The notes: generated by a model from the letters alone, not told the origin. A stretch of 64,000 bases of DNA from Cytophagales bacterium (GCA_030448185.1 JAUJNL010000009.1:41892-105891), one strand, 5' to 3'. Positions 8,041-18,219 are shown, counted from the stretch's first letter. Numbers and translations: made by a program.

Positions 8041-9174
8041 CTACCTTTTGTTGTTGCCTTTGATTCTAAACAGATCAGCGGTGACGTCTGATTTGTTCTT
8101 GCTCCGCTCGGATGATGGGCTGTCATATACCACCATTAGCTTATGATTACTCAACAGGGTCATGCCTTCTGCCCGGTCTTTGCCCGCATTTTCTTCTACC
8201 CCATGTGGGATATCCATGATTCGCTTTATCTGTTTGCGTTGAACGAGTGACTGCTGAGAATGCCTGGTTTTAGGCAAAGCATTGTTCCAGCGGAATAACG
8301 CAATGGTGCCATCAAGGTCCATGGTTGGGCCCGCCAGGAGTAAAAAATCCTTGCCGGCGGGGGTAATATCCCGGATGCCCATACCCGATAAATCAAGGAA
8401 GTGTTTCTTATAGACTAAGCCCTTGGAACCTGTTTTCTTCAGCCCCAGCCGGCGTTTGCCGAGCTTTTTGGTTTTTATTTCCAGTACCATGGCCCAGCCC
8501 CTCAATACAGGCCCTCTTAAGCCCAAAAAAAGCCTTTTTCCGTCCACAGCGAGCCCTTCTATATCCAGGCCGTTATCCTTACCGGGAATACTGAGGAAGT
8601 CTTTCAGGTGGGTGTCCTTTTGTAACGCTTTCATTAGCCGATTGGTCTTCTTATGACCAGTTAGCCGGGCAGCCGTTAGTTTTTTGCCGGGATGATCCGG
8701 ATCGGGACAACTTTTTTTCAAGGTATACTTTCCCGTTTTTTGGTTTTTAACCAGGGGAATCCGGGCCAGTATAAAACGGTTTGGTTCGGCTATTACCTGG
8801 CTCAGGTCCTTAATCTGCTCCTTCCGGGAATCTTCTTCCTGAGGCTGCTTACGCTTCAGGCTATGTGAACCTACTACCCACAGGTAGTGATCTTCGAAGT
8901 CGAGTCCTTCGATATCCATCTCAGACTGCTCCTTTCCCGATAGGGAAATATAGTCGCCCAAGGAGAAAACTTTATGCTTGCTGAACCCCTTTTTGGTCTT
9001 TTTTAATCTTTCCAGACTCGCCCCTTCATCACCTGCCAGGAAAAGGTACTTACCTACTTTTACCAGTGCAGATAAGCCTTCCCGGGGATGCTTTTGCTTA
9101 TCTTTCTTTTTGGAAAGCTTTTTAAAATGAAGGATTGTTGATTCAAGGTGCATATTTCTAGTGAAAAGTTTCAT
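8041..9174 (-). CDS. DUF3616 domain protein
   Basis: A 377-residue, very Lys-rich protein. Repeated blade-like segments carry the sequence D-I-E-G-L: DIEGLDFEDHYLWVVGSH near residue 90 and DIEGLAVDGKRLFLGLRGP near residue 205. Further conserved segments are ITPAGKDFLLLAGP and DRAEGMTLLSNHKLMVVYDSP. This pattern matches DUF3616 proteins, which are predicted beta-propellers of unknown function. There is no signal peptide. No partner is evident in the neighbourhood. Confidence 0.8.
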   Translation of the reverse strand: MKLFTRNMHLESTILHFKKLSKKKDKQKHPREGLSALVKVGKYLFLAGDEGASLERLKKTKKGFSKHKVFSLGDYISLSGKEQSEMDIEGLDFEDHYLWVVGSHSLKRKQPQEEDSRKEQIKDLSQVIAEPNRFILARIPLVKNQKTGKYTLKKSCPDPDHPGKKLTAARLTGHKKTNRLMKALQKDTHLKDFLSIPGKDNGLDIEGLAVDGKRLFLGLRGPVLRGWAMVLEIKTKKLGKRRLGLKKTGSKGLVYKKHFLDLSGMGIRDITPAGKDFLLLAGPTMDLDGTIALFRWNNALPKTRHSQQSLVQRKQIKRIMDIPHGVEENAGKDRAEGMTLLSNHKLMVVYDSPSSERSKNKSDVTADLFRIKGNNKR

Positions 9175-9372
9175 TGTGATAGTTCAATGGGATGGTTTAC
9201 GAAAACTGCTGCAGATGGGTGCAGTGAGTACTTGTCCTGGCCTTGAGCAGGAGTAGTTGGTGCGTGCATCCGGGAATTATTTATGAAAATGTAGGATATA
9301 CAAAACCTATTCTACCCTAATTGAGTAGTAAGTTCCATTCGTATACGCTCAATCAAACTTTTTACCACAAGC

Positions 9373-10293
9373 ATGCCATCAACGTTGTTACCTAACACTT
9401 ATGAAGTAATTATTGTAGGAGGAGGGCCAGCCGGTTTAAGTGCAGCATTGGTACTGGGACGCTGCCGCAGAAGGGTATTGGTTTGTGATTCGGGAGAATC
9501 ACGCAATGAGACATCTGATTGCCTGACGGGCTATCTAACCCGGGACGGAATTCCTCCGAAAGAATTTTTAGCCATTGGCCGGGAGCAATTACGGCCTTAC
9601 GGAGTGGAATGGAAGAATACCCGGATTGTAAAAGCCCTTTGCCGCCCGGATGGCACTTTTGAGTTGAAATCGGAAGAAGGCGAGACCTTAATCAGCAAAA
9701 AGTTGTTGCTGGCAACCGGCCTCAAGGACTATTGGCCCGAAATTCCGGGGTCTGCGCCTTTCTATGGTAAAACGGTGCATCACTGTCCGTACTGTGATGG
9801 ATGGGAGTCCAGGGACAAGCCTATAGTAGCTTACGCACTTGGAAGTGTAGGTGTGGGTCTGGCCCTTTCACTTAAAACCTGGAGCCCCGATGTCACACTC
9901 TGCACAGATGGCACCAAACGGGTCACCACGGATGATAAGGAAAAACTGGCCCGGAATGGGGTGAAGCTGCGCACGGAAAGAATTATAAGGGCCGAAGGAA
10001 AAGGCACGCAAATAGAACAGTTGGTCTTTGAAAACGGAATCACTATTCCGTGTCAGGCGCTGTTTTTTAACCTGGCCTCGGTACAACGGTCCGACTTGCC
10101 TAGTCAGCTACAATGTGAATTTACGTCTAAAGGCGTCGTAAAATCAGATCTCAAGCAGAAAACGCACATAACCGGTTTGTACATAGCCGGGGATGCCGAC
10201 CGGGATATGCAGCAGGTTATTATTGCGGCCGCTGAAGGAGCCAAGGCAGGCATTAATATCAATAAGGAACTGCAACTGGAAGCGTATGTATAG
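9373..10293 (+). CDS. NAD(P)/FAD-dependent oxidoreductase, thioredoxin reductase-like
   Basis: A 306-residue flavoprotein of the thioredoxin-reductase fold. FAD-binding GGGPAGLSAALVLGR is at residues 16-30, the redox-active CPYCDGWE near residue 138, and the second FAD motif TGLYIAGDADRDMQQV near residue 270. In the middle NAD(P) domain the usual GxGxxG reads ALGSVGVGLAL, so its nucleotide-binding glycines are altered. Small TrxB-like proteins of this kind may reduce a private partner rather than thioredoxin. It is a single gene followed by a 240-bp spacer and a dead IS element. Confidence 0.88.
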   Translation: MPSTLLPNTYEVIIVGGGPAGLSAALVLGRCRRRVLVCDSGESRNETSDCLTGYLTRDGIPPKEFLAIGREQLRPYGVEWKNTRIVKALCRPDGTFELKSEEGETLISKKLLLATGLKDYWPEIPGSAPFYGKTVHHCPYCDGWESRDKPIVAYALGSVGVGLALSLKTWSPDVTLCTDGTKRVTTDDKEKLARNGVKLRTERIIRAEGKGTQIEQLVFENGITIPCQALFFNLASVQRSDLPSQLQCEFTSKGVVKSDLKQKTHITGLYIAGDADRDMQQVIIAAAEGAKAGININKELQLEAYV

Positions 10294-10534
10294 CTGTCTA
10301 AGTTGGTAATTATGGATGAGGGGTGGTGATAGATAAAAAGGTGTAACATAAGCTACTGTAAGGCCTTTAAGCGGATTGGTAATCCGATTTAGCACCATCC
10401 CTCATTTATGGATGACAAGACGGTGAATTGACTAATTGTATTCCTATTCCCTTTACCTATAAGGTTGTTTTTACGTACAACCGAAGAAGGAAATTTGGAA
10501 AAAGAATTCATTCTTATTTTAACCATTACTATAA

Positions 10535-11515
10535 TAGACTTGTTCGGGTTTGGTAATGAGGGTATTATTGCAAAAGTACAGAAAACCGGATTAGCATGAG
10601 AATCAGCATTTATCCTAACGCCAAGAGTGATCGGGATTACCGTTCAGCCGTAGGATTAGGTAAAGAACAGTTTAAGGCCTTGGCTGAGAAATTCAGTGCC
10701 TGTTATCAGGTACCCCAGTACGAGTTTGTGGAGAACTTCGGCCATGAGAGGGCGATCCAAAGCGGGGCAGAAGGTTTGTTTCTGGTCCTGTTTTACCTGA
10801 AAAACTATCCTACTCTGGACGTGTTGGCGATGAGTTTCGGGGTGAGCAGAAGTGTGGTAAGCGGTTATGTGAATCAATTTCAATCCATCCTCAAGACGGT
10901 ACTCCATCAGGAAAACGTTATGCCGTAGCGGGAATTTTCCAACAAAGAGCAACTGGAAGCAGCCTTGAAAGACGTACCGCTATTACGCTTTGATGCCACC
11001 GAAAGAGCTACGCAACGCCCCCAGCATGAGCAGCAACAGAAAGAGCAGTACTCCGGAAAAAAAAACAGCATACCCTGAAAAACACCCTTATTGCCAGTAC
11101 AATCGGCTGCATCTTATTTCTGGGTAAGACCGCTTGCGGGAGTAAACATGACTTTACCCTGCTCAAAGAAGAATTCGGCAAGGACTGGCTGGAGCAGTAT
11201 TTCCTGTGCGTGGATTTAGGTTATCAGGGCATTGATAAGCATTTTTCTTGTCAAGGCCTCATTCAGGGAATCAAACGCAGGAAAGGAGAGAAGCTTTTCC
11301 AATGGGAGAAAGAGTACAACCAGCGAGTCAGTAGACTTCGAATCAGAGTAGAACATGCTATAGCCGGATTAAAAAGATACCGGATACTCTGTGATAAGCT
11401 TAGAGTAAAATCCCTACAAGTAGCTGACCAAGTGGTAGAATTAGGAGCCGGATTATGGAACTACTATTTCAAGTCAAAATCAATAACTGCCTGATTTTAA
11501 ATAAGAACAAGTCTA
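10535..11515 (+). mobile_element. IS5-superfamily insertion sequence (inactive)
   Basis: A 981-bp element bounded by 11-bp inverted repeats TAGACTTGTTC (10535-10545) and GAACAAGTCTA (11505-11515). It encodes a broken DDE transposase. The right inverted repeat abuts the ATG of the next gene (11516), so that gene now starts directly at the element's edge and may use outward transcription from it. I could not define a target duplication. Confidence 0.85.
10596..11494 (+). pseudogene. IS5-type transposase, stop codon plus frameshift
   Basis: The N-terminal piece (10596-10928) contains a helix-turn-helix (LDVLAMSFGVSRSVVSGYV). It is cut by an in-frame TAG, after which the same frame continues into LLRFDATERATQRP, the first DDE Asp region. 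A run of nine A residues near 11058 then shifts the frame. The C-terminal piece resumes with VDLGYQGIDKHF (second Asp region) and EHAIAGLKRYRIL (Glu region), ending at 11494. All three catalytic regions are present but cannot be translated together. Confidence 0.85.
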
Positions 11516-11797
11516 ATGAACGCACAAGATGGTTTTATTGAGAAAAATCAAAAGCAGCAAGTGCTTGATTCTATTCAACAGATGAAGGATTCGGTAGAGA
11601 ACAATCCTGGATGGGAAGCCGAAAAAAGGCAGGAGGCAAGTGATGCCCTCTCCCGGATTGGGGATTGTGTGGCCAGTGGCCGGGCTCCTTCCAAGACGGA
11701 TTTCGATGACCTGATGAAAGCGGTTGGCGATAATGAAGACCTTACCTCTCAGGCCCTGCAAATTGTGGAACGGTTCGGGTATATCCCATCACTTTAA
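11516..11797 (+). CDS. Hypothetical protein abutting the IS element
   Basis: A 93-residue soluble, helical, acidic protein with no recognised domain. Its ATG overlaps the end of the IS element's inverted repeat by position, so its native upstream region has been replaced. It could be an authentic small gene now driven from the IS, or the remainder of a longer gene whose 5' part was displaced. Composition is ordinary and there is no signal peptide or membrane segment. Confidence 0.55.
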   Translation: MNAQDGFIEKNQKQQVLDSIQQMKDSVENNPGWEAEKRQEASDALSRIGDCVASGRAPSKTDFDDLMKAVGDNEDLTSQALQIVERFGYIPSL

Positions 11798-11871
11798 AAC
11801 TATAGGTCCGGCAGGTTACGGCCCTATATGTAAGTCCCGGTCATTCATTTTGTTTCGTTAAAACAAACCTT

Positions 11872-12243
11872 ATGGAAACAGTAGCACTGATAGCTCACAA
11901 CCAGAAAAAGAATGAAATGTTGGAATGGGTAAAAGAGCACCGGGATATACTGAAGAAGTACAAACTTGTGGGTACCGGCAGCACGGCTGAACTGATCAAT
12001 AGCATACTCGAATTGGGCGTAGAACCTTTCGGGCACGGTCCGCAAGGAGGCGATATCCTGCTGGCCGCTAAAATCCTTCAGGATGAAGTGCAAAGGATCA
12101 TCTTTTTTATGGACCCCCACACCCCTCATAGTCACGAACACGACATTCAGACCTTAATCAGAACGGCGGTCAGCAATAATATTCCGATTGCCCTGAATCG
12201 GGCTTCGGCCGATTATATGATGCGTGAGAAACCAGCTAAATAA
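11872..12243 (+). CDS. mgsA: Methylglyoxal synthase
   Basis: Converts dihydroxyacetone phosphate to methylglyoxal and phosphate, bypassing lower glycolysis. The 123-residue length and motifs fit MgsA: LVGTGSTAELI, GPQGGDILLAAKIL (phosphate binding and catalytic Asp region), FFMDPHTPHSHEHDIQTL and the C-terminal NIPIALNRASADYM. It is cytosolic. It stands alone in a convergent position with the LLM oxidoreductase. Confidence 0.97.
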   Translation: METVALIAHNQKKNEMLEWVKEHRDILKKYKLVGTGSTAELINSILELGVEPFGHGPQGGDILLAAKILQDEVQRIIFFMDPHTPHSHEHDIQTLIRTAVSNNIPIALNRASADYMMREKPAK

Positions 12244-12325
12244 GGCAGCCACCTATATTCGATTATAGGGCAGCCTCCCGGAAATCCTGGATGGCTGCTC
12301 TCGTTTCTTCTCTATGGGCTGGGCA

Positions 12326-13309
12326 TCAATGGGCTGCACCTGTCCTTACCGATTTAAGAGCTGGCAGTACTTCTTTGCCGAATGCTTCAATAAAAGGTTC
12401 CTGCTCCCGGTTCACGTTATGTAAAGTGATCCGGTCAAAGCCCATTTCCAGGTATTCACTGATCCAGTCAATGTGCCGGTTGGGGTCGGCCGAAATATGA
12501 ATAAATTCGTCGAGGTCTTCGGGACGAATAAATTGGGCCGCCTCGTCAAACTGACCTACCGTGCTGAAATCGGCCAGGACATTGGAGGTGAAGATATTAT
12601 TTCGCCACTGGTCAAAAGCGCCTTCCCGGGCGGCTTTCTCGGTAGCGGCGTAAGAAAGCTGAACTTTCAAAAATATAGGTTTCCCTTCCCCACCTCCCGC
12701 TTTAAAAGCATCTATCACGGGTTGTAGCTGCGCCTTGGGCCGCGAAATGGTAATTAGTCCATCAGCCCAACTTCCCACCCAGCGGGCTGTCTCCTCAGTA
12801 ATAGCTGCGCCAATCAGCATGGGTGGTTTTTCGGGCCGGGTGTAGAGTTTCGCATTTTCTACCGTTACCAATCCTTTATACCTTACAGTTTGGCCAGCCC
12901 ATAAAGCCCGGATGATGTGGGCACATTCAAGCAAACGGGCATTCCGTTCCTGTTTGGTAGGCCAACGTTCACCGGTAATGTGTTCGTTTACGTTTTGCCC
13001 GGTCCCCACAATCAGGGTGAATTTGCCGGGAAACATTTCTTCCAGGGTAGCGGCCGCCTGGGCCACAATAGCCGGATGGTACCGCTGGCCGGGAGCTGTT
13101 ACGACCATGTGAGGGATGCCCGTTGCCTGCAAAGAGGCACCGAGCCAGGCATAGGCAAAACCACTCTGGCCCTGCCTTTCACTCCAGGGAAAGAAATGAT
13201 CCGATGAAGAGACAAAATCAAAGCCGGCCGCTTTGGCCTGCTGAGCTAATTGCACCAGATGACTGGGCTTAAACTGTTCGTGGGAAGCGTGAAATCCTAA
13301 TAGGGCCAT
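12326..13309 (-). CDS. LLM-class flavin-dependent oxidoreductase (TIGR03885-like)
   Basis: A TIM-barrel oxidoreductase of the luciferase-like monooxygenase / F420-dependent reductase superfamily. Visible motifs are GFHASHEQF at the start, FDFVSSSDHFFPW, LIVGTGQNVNEH, PMLIGAAITEETARWVGSWADGL and FDRITLHNVNREQEPFI near the end. The ORF extends to 13342, but the start at 13309 (MALLGFHASHEQ) fits the family better, giving 327 residues. I recall the pattern as the TIGR03885 group, whose substrate is not known. Single-gene unit. Confidence 0.85.
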   Translation of the reverse strand: MALLGFHASHEQFKPSHLVQLAQQAKAAGFDFVSSSDHFFPWSERQGQSGFAYAWLGASLQATGIPHMVVTAPGQRYHPAIVAQAAATLEEMFPGKFTLIVGTGQNVNEHITGERWPTKQERNARLLECAHIIRALWAGQTVRYKGLVTVENAKLYTRPEKPPMLIGAAITEETARWVGSWADGLITISRPKAQLQPVIDAFKAGGGEGKPIFLKVQLSYAATEKAAREGAFDQWRNNIFTSNVLADFSTVGQFDEAAQFIRPEDLDEFIHISADPNRHIDWISEYLEMGFDRITLHNVNREQEPFIEAFGKEVLPALKSVRTGAAH

Positions 13310-13465
13310 ACGGTTATAAATGAGCAGGTACTGAGGTATCAATGGTTGTAATGACTAATACCTATCTTGTTTAATAAATAGAAAACAGGATAAGTTTTAT
13401 ACGTAAAGAAAGGCTATAAGTAGACATTCCATGAGCGGCCCGGCCTACAATTGTTCCTTAAGACT

Positions 13466-13990
13466 CTACTTACGGATGAGGGCCGAGTACAAATTGGCTC
13501 TCCCAAAGAGGGAAGGTTTTTCCTGCAGCTTCCCCACCAAAGGGTATCCTAACGGGCCAAATAAGTCCGGTAAGGATGCATACCTGATGGGATAGGGCAC
13601 CCAAGGATTGGGTATATTCGTGTCGTATTCCACCAGCAGGAAATAACCCCTCTGGTTAAGGTACTGGCTCAACTTCGTAATACAAGCGGCTTTATCCTGT
13701 ACATAATGCAACGAATTAGCCATTAGTATTCCATCCAGGCCTGAGAAAGGGAGCGGGTCGGCGATAAAATCCAGTTGCTGTTGTTGAATCAATACCTGAT
13801 TGGGATTGGGCAGTGTTTTTAATCCTATAGTATCCTTATCAATGGCGTAAATCACACTGTGCACTGGCAATTGGTGGGCCAGTGCGTACGTAAACAAGCC
13901 GTTGCCGCATCCCAGATCGGCCCAGGTAGCGGGTCTTGGCTCAGCCGGATTCTTATGTTTGATCAACGCGATAGCATCGGTAAGGTCCAT
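13466..13990 (-). CDS. Class I SAM-dependent methyltransferase
   Basis: A 174-residue protein with the SAM-binding motif I WADLGCGNGLFTYALA near residue 22, acidic motif II VIYAIDKD, and motif IV GILMANSLHYVQDK. It is a small, unspecialised Rossmann methyltransferase that lacks the additional C-terminal cap of larger relatives. The substrate cannot be inferred. Downstream sequence holds no partner gene. Confidence 0.88.
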   Translation of the reverse strand: MDLTDAIALIKHKNPAEPRPATWADLGCGNGLFTYALAHQLPVHSVIYAIDKDTIGLKTLPNPNQVLIQQQQLDFIADPLPFSGLDGILMANSLHYVQDKAACITKLSQYLNQRGYFLLVEYDTNIPNPWVPYPIRYASLPDLFGPLGYPLVGKLQEKPSLFGRANLYSALIRK

Positions 13991-14581
13991 AGCAGAAAAG
14001 GTATTTTTTTAAATAGACGAGGGAGCAAATGAAATGGGAACATTAATATACGCGGATACCAAATAGCAAAAGATCAGCGATATTGTTAAGAATGGAAATA
14101 TAAGGAGCGCTGCTGAAGTGCACATCATCCCGTTCTCACCTGTTAATTGAGAAAATGTAGATCATAGACTACATCCCGGTTAAGCGCTTGCATCGAAGAC
14201 ATATTAGAAAAATAGTATAATCGTCTGTAAGCGTATAAGTCTATTTTTAAATAAAAATATCCTACTACTTATAAAAAAACCAGAACTATACTTTTATTTT
14301 TAAACTTAGTACGCTAATTACAGTATAAATTATTAATTATGTTCCTATTTTTAAAAAGGCATAGTTGCCGAAACAGATTTTTTTGCTCCAATGCTGTTTT
14401 CTTGGAAAAAGAATAGATATGGCACCGGGTACTGGGAATACAGCAATGAAGCCGCCCAAGGATAAAGATTAATGAAGCCAGCTATTGAGGCCAGGGCAAA
14501 GTTTTGATCAAAACCGGGCCTTTAGTACTGGTCATTTACCAGATACAGTATATACAACCGCAATTACAACCGTAAAGATGT
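13991..14581. other. 590-bp AT-rich spacer between divergent genes
   Basis: No ORF of note. The stretch 14220-14400 is very AT-rich, with several A and T tracts, and probably holds the promoter for the rightward ATP-grasp operon and the leftward methyltransferase. I could not assign a Bacteroidota-type TTTG / TAnnTTTG promoter with confidence. Confidence 0.4.
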
Positions 14582-16057
14582 ATGAGACAAGATGTTGCAT
14601 CCATAAACAGAAGTGTTTTCAATGCGTATGTGAGTGAACCGGGCCTGCTGGACGAAGTGTTCAATGAAAATAATTTGGTAAAGGATCATTACAGAAAGGT
14701 TTTTACCCAGTTTAGCCGCTACTCCACTGATGATCTCAATAAGATCAATGAGTACGCCAAGCTTTCTTTTTTTAACCAGGGCGTTACGTTTGCCGTGTAC
14801 TCGGAGAACCTGAAAGGCATTGAACGCATCTTCCCATTTGATTTTTTTCCGCGGATTATTCCGAACAAAGAATGGGAAAAACTGGAGAAAGGACTGCTGC
14901 AGCGAACCCTGGCGATTAATCTTTTCCTGGAAGACATTTACCACGATAAAAAGATTCTCAAAGATGGGGTAGTACCCGCCGAGCTGATCTTCAGTTCTAA
15001 TTTTTACAACCGGGAGATGATTAATATCAACCCGGCAGGAGGGGTTTACGCCCATGTTTCCGGCACCGACCTGATCAAACACAGCGACGGGGAATATTAC
15101 GTGCTGGAAGATAATATCCGTTGTCCTTCGGGGGTAAGCTACGTGCTCTCCAACCGGGAAGCCATGAAACGGACCCTATCCAACCTGTTCCTGAGCCACC
15201 AGGTGCTGCCCGTACAGGACTACCCGGAACAGTTGCTGGCCATTATCCAGTCGGTGGCTCCCGATGGCATTGACAATCCTAACTGCGTAGTGTTGTCGCC
15301 GGGAATGTATAACTCAGCCTATTATGAGCATTCCTTTCTGGCCCAGAGCATGGGCATTCCGCTGGTGGAAGGACGGGACCTGTTCGTGGACCGGAACTTT
15401 GTGTACATGAAGACCATCTACGGACCGGAACGGGTAGATGTGATTTACCGGCGGGTAGATGACGATTTTATTGATCCTTTATCCTTCCGGGCGGACTCCG
15501 TGTTGGGGGTTCCAGGGATCATGGGCGCCTACCGCGAGGGAAATGTATCGCTGCTTAATGCTCCGGGTACCGGGGCTGCGGATGACAAGGCCGTCTATAC
15601 GTACATTCCGGCCATTATTAAATATTACCTGGGTGAAGATCCGATTCTGAACAATGTGCACACCTACCACTGCGAATCGGACGGTGATTTCCGTTACGTG
15701 CTGGAGCATATGCAAAACCTGGTGATTAAACCCGTAGATGAGTCGGGTGGATACGGGGTGTTCATTGGCAGCAAAGCGAGTAAAGAAGAACTGGCCCAGT
15801 ATAAAAGAATCATTACCGCCAACCGGCGTAAGTACATCGCCCAGCCGATTATGTCCTTATCCGTGCATCCTACCTACATTGAAGAGAATGGATGCTTTGA
15901 GCACCGTCATATCGACTTAAGGACCTACTGCCTGATGGGTAAGAAAAAGCAGTTTGTGCTGAAGGGCGGCTTAACCCGGGTCGCACTCACGAAAGGCAGC
16001 CTGATTGTAAACTCCTCGCAAGGCGGTGGGTCTAAAGATACCTGGGTGCTGGAGTGA
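14582..16057 (+). CDS. Circularly permuted type 2 ATP-grasp protein
   Basis: A 491-residue protein of the DUF404/DUF407 type, the ATP-grasp partner of alpha-E and transglutaminase genes. Motifs include GGVYAHVSGTDLIKHSDGEYYVLEDN, VLSPGMYNSAYYEH, DVIYRRVDDDFIDPLSF, GTGAADDKAVYTYIP and VIKPVDESGGYGVFIG. Residues for ATP and Mg binding are in place. The family is predicted to form peptide or amide bonds. It leads a same-strand cluster with alpha-E, transglutaminase, Anbu protease and a second transglutaminase, the classical Anbu association. The physiological substrate is unknown. Confidence 0.93.
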   Translation: MRQDVASINRSVFNAYVSEPGLLDEVFNENNLVKDHYRKVFTQFSRYSTDDLNKINEYAKLSFFNQGVTFAVYSENLKGIERIFPFDFFPRIIPNKEWEKLEKGLLQRTLAINLFLEDIYHDKKILKDGVVPAELIFSSNFYNREMININPAGGVYAHVSGTDLIKHSDGEYYVLEDNIRCPSGVSYVLSNREAMKRTLSNLFLSHQVLPVQDYPEQLLAIIQSVAPDGIDNPNCVVLSPGMYNSAYYEHSFLAQSMGIPLVEGRDLFVDRNFVYMKTIYGPERVDVIYRRVDDDFIDPLSFRADSVLGVPGIMGAYREGNVSLLNAPGTGAADDKAVYTYIPAIIKYYLGEDPILNNVHTYHCESDGDFRYVLEHMQNLVIKPVDESGGYGVFIGSKASKEELAQYKRIITANRRKYIAQPIMSLSVHPTYIEENGCFEHRHIDLRTYCLMGKKKQFVLKGGLTRVALTKGSLIVNSSQGGGSKDTWVLE

Positions 16058-16247
16058 TGTGCTGATTTGGCAATGTGCTGATGTGCGAATAAAGAGTTGA
16101 CTATTAATACGCCGTGAAAGATTGCCTTTAACTGCGCAAAGCGTGATAACCATTCAGCAATCAAACAATTTAACCAGTCCATCCTTCAATTCTTCTGTAA
16201 TTCAACAATTTAACCATCCGCACATTATCTAATCCGCACATCAACTT
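16058..16247. repeat. Intergenic micro-repeat block
   Basis: The spacer consists of GATGTGCTGATTTGGCAATGTGC, AATTCAACAATTTAACCA and CCGCACAT units, related to blocks at 3228-3275 and 32768-32952. There is no gene. It separates the ATP-grasp and alpha-E genes by 190 bp, while later genes in the cluster are packed tightly. Confidence 0.65.
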
Positions 16248-17195
16248 ATGTTATCAAGAATCGCCAATAGCCTGTTCTGGATGGGCCGGTACCTGGAGCG
16301 GGCCGAACATACGGCCCGGTATGCCAGGGTTCACTACTGTTCTTCGTTAGATGCGCCGCTGGTGCAGAAAAAGGAGTTTGTTATGGAGTCCAGTCTCAAT
16401 CTTTCGGGCCTGTTGTATGAGTACAAAAAGGCGCATGGCACCCTGGAAGACGAAAAAGTGCTTTATACCATCACCTTACAGGAATCGAACCCCTTGTCGA
16501 TCAGAGCCTGCGTGAATAGTGCCCGTGAAAATGCCCGCGGGGCCCGCGATTCTCTTTCTTCGGAACTATGGGAATCTATCAATCGGTTCTACCATTACGT
16601 GAATAACTATTCCGAGGCCGACCTGAACGACAAAGGTATTTACAACTTCACTGATAAAGTAGTCGAAAACTGCGCCATCGTAAACGGATACGTACATAAG
16701 TCACTCATTCATAATGAGGTGTGGTCATTTATCCATTTAGGTATGCACCTGGAAAGAGCTAACCAGATCACGCGGATCCTGATTGCCAAGACCAACGATA
16801 TGGGTAAAGCCGCTACGCAGAAACTCGGCAAAGTGGTAGAAAACTATCAGTGCGTAACCCTGCTTAAGAGTGCCGAGGCGTTTGACATGAGCCGTACGTA
16901 TTATAAAGCGGTGCCTAATTACCATGACTCACTGGAGTTTCTGATTCTGAACAATGATTTTCCCCGGTCTATTTGTTATAATCTGACCCGTATGGGCCGA
17001 TACCTCGACCGGATAAATCATTCGAAGCTGCAGGAGAAAGATTCGCTGGAGTTTACCGTCGGGAAGATATGTGCTACGCTTCACTACCTGACGATCCAGG
17101 AAATTGAGGGCGACGTATTAATCTTCCTGAACAATATGCTGCTCAGCATTAATAAAATAGGGGAACTGATTGAGAAAAAATACTTAAATTATTAA
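16248..17195 (+). CDS. Alpha-E domain protein
   Basis: A 315-residue all-helical protein. The N-terminal signature MLSRIANSLFWMGRYLERAEHTARY and internal repeats (VWSFIHLGMHLERANQITRIL, NLTRMGRYLDRINHS) are diagnostic of the alpha-E (DUF403) family. These proteins pair with permuted ATP-grasp enzymes and transglutaminases. It ends 5 bp before the transglutaminase gene, indicating cotranscription. Function is unknown beyond a predicted role in peptide modification or processing. Confidence 0.94.
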   Translation: MLSRIANSLFWMGRYLERAEHTARYARVHYCSSLDAPLVQKKEFVMESSLNLSGLLYEYKKAHGTLEDEKVLYTITLQESNPLSIRACVNSARENARGARDSLSSELWESINRFYHYVNNYSEADLNDKGIYNFTDKVVENCAIVNGYVHKSLIHNEVWSFIHLGMHLERANQITRILIAKTNDMGKAATQKLGKVVENYQCVTLLKSAEAFDMSRTYYKAVPNYHDSLEFLILNNDFPRSICYNLTRMGRYLDRINHSKLQEKDSLEFTVGKICATLHYLTIQEIEGDVLIFLNNMLLSINKIGELIEKKYLNY

Positions 17196-17200
17196 CAGGG

Positions 17201-18058
17201 ATGCGATACACCATTGAATACCAATCATATAATGTATACCAGCACCCAGTGAAGGAAGCTATTTTTGAATTTAGGGTACTGCCTTGTAATGACGAGACTC
17301 AGGCCGTAACTACCTATTCATTAATCAACTCCATTGGTGAGCCGGTGTTCAGCTTCAAAAACCTGTTTGGTTTTGAAGTAAACCGCATCCGGACGGTAGC
17401 TGGATTCAAGGAGTTCACCTTTAGGCTGAATGCCGTAGTGCAGAAGAATGAAAGTGAGCTTTTTCCGTATTCCGTATTGTCTCCCGAAGAGGAGCAGACA
17501 GAACTTACTGCAAAAGCCTTTTATATTGATTACCACCTGTATCTTCTGCAAAGCTATTATACGATTCTGGCCCCGGAAAACCGAGAACATGTTTTGGAGT
17601 TTGACCGGAGTCAGCCCTTATCCACGTACTTGCAATTGCTGAATGGGTACGTACATTCCATGCTGAGCTATCAGAAGGACACTACGGACGTAAAAACCAC
17701 CGCCAACGAGGCCCTTAATATCCGGTCTGGGGTATGTCAGGATTTTGTGCACCTGTTCATTGCCATGGCCCGGTACAAAGGCATTCCGGCCCGGTACGTT
17801 TCAGGGTATCTGAATCAGGGAAAAAGCTTTATCGGATCGGCCCTAATGCATGCCTGGGTAGAAGCGTTTATACCCGGCGTAGGCTGGAAGGGTTTTGACC
17901 CGACCAATAACCTACTGGTAGATACGAACTACATTAAAGTTTCGCACGGCGCCGATTATGCCGATTGCAGTCCAATTAAAGGCGTACTGAAAACGAAAGG
18001 AGACAACACTACTTCCTACCGGGTAAAAGTCTCTTCTCAGCAACAACAGCAACAATAA
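17201..18058 (+). CDS. Transglutaminase family protein
   Basis: A 285-residue protein. The N-terminal beta domain is of the bacterial transglutaminase N type. The papain-like catalytic triad is readable: Cys in RSGVCQDFVHLFIAMARYKGIPARYVSGY, His in MHAWVEAFIPGVGW, Asp in GFDPTNN. The C-terminus ends in a run of glutamines (SSQQQQQQ), an unusual tail that could itself be a substrate-like tract. It probably acts as a protease or amidase in the ATP-grasp / alpha-E / Anbu cluster. It has no signal peptide, so it is cytosolic. Confidence 0.93.
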   Translation: MRYTIEYQSYNVYQHPVKEAIFEFRVLPCNDETQAVTTYSLINSIGEPVFSFKNLFGFEVNRIRTVAGFKEFTFRLNAVVQKNESELFPYSVLSPEEEQTELTAKAFYIDYHLYLLQSYYTILAPENREHVLEFDRSQPLSTYLQLLNGYVHSMLSYQKDTTDVKTTANEALNIRSGVCQDFVHLFIAMARYKGIPARYVSGYLNQGKSFIGSALMHAWVEAFIPGVGWKGFDPTNNLLVDTNYIKVSHGADYADCSPIKGVLKTKGDNTTSYRVKVSSQQQQQQ

Positions 18059-18219
18059 AACGGACAATCTGGTCCATCAGTTAATTTAACTGCTTACATT
18101 CGGGTTTAATTTCCGCGTCAATTAAACATTTCATATTCAGATGTAGGTACTCGATCAACTAGTTCAGGTTGAGTAAAACGCTGGAATATAAGCTGATAAT
18201 TAATTTATAATCGCTACTT

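Noticed and set aside
9373-10293. Bona fide thioredoxin reductase (trxB)
   Set aside because: The fold and CPYC motif fit, but the NAD(P)-binding glycine motif is altered and the context gives no thioredoxin, so I kept a general oxidoreductase call.
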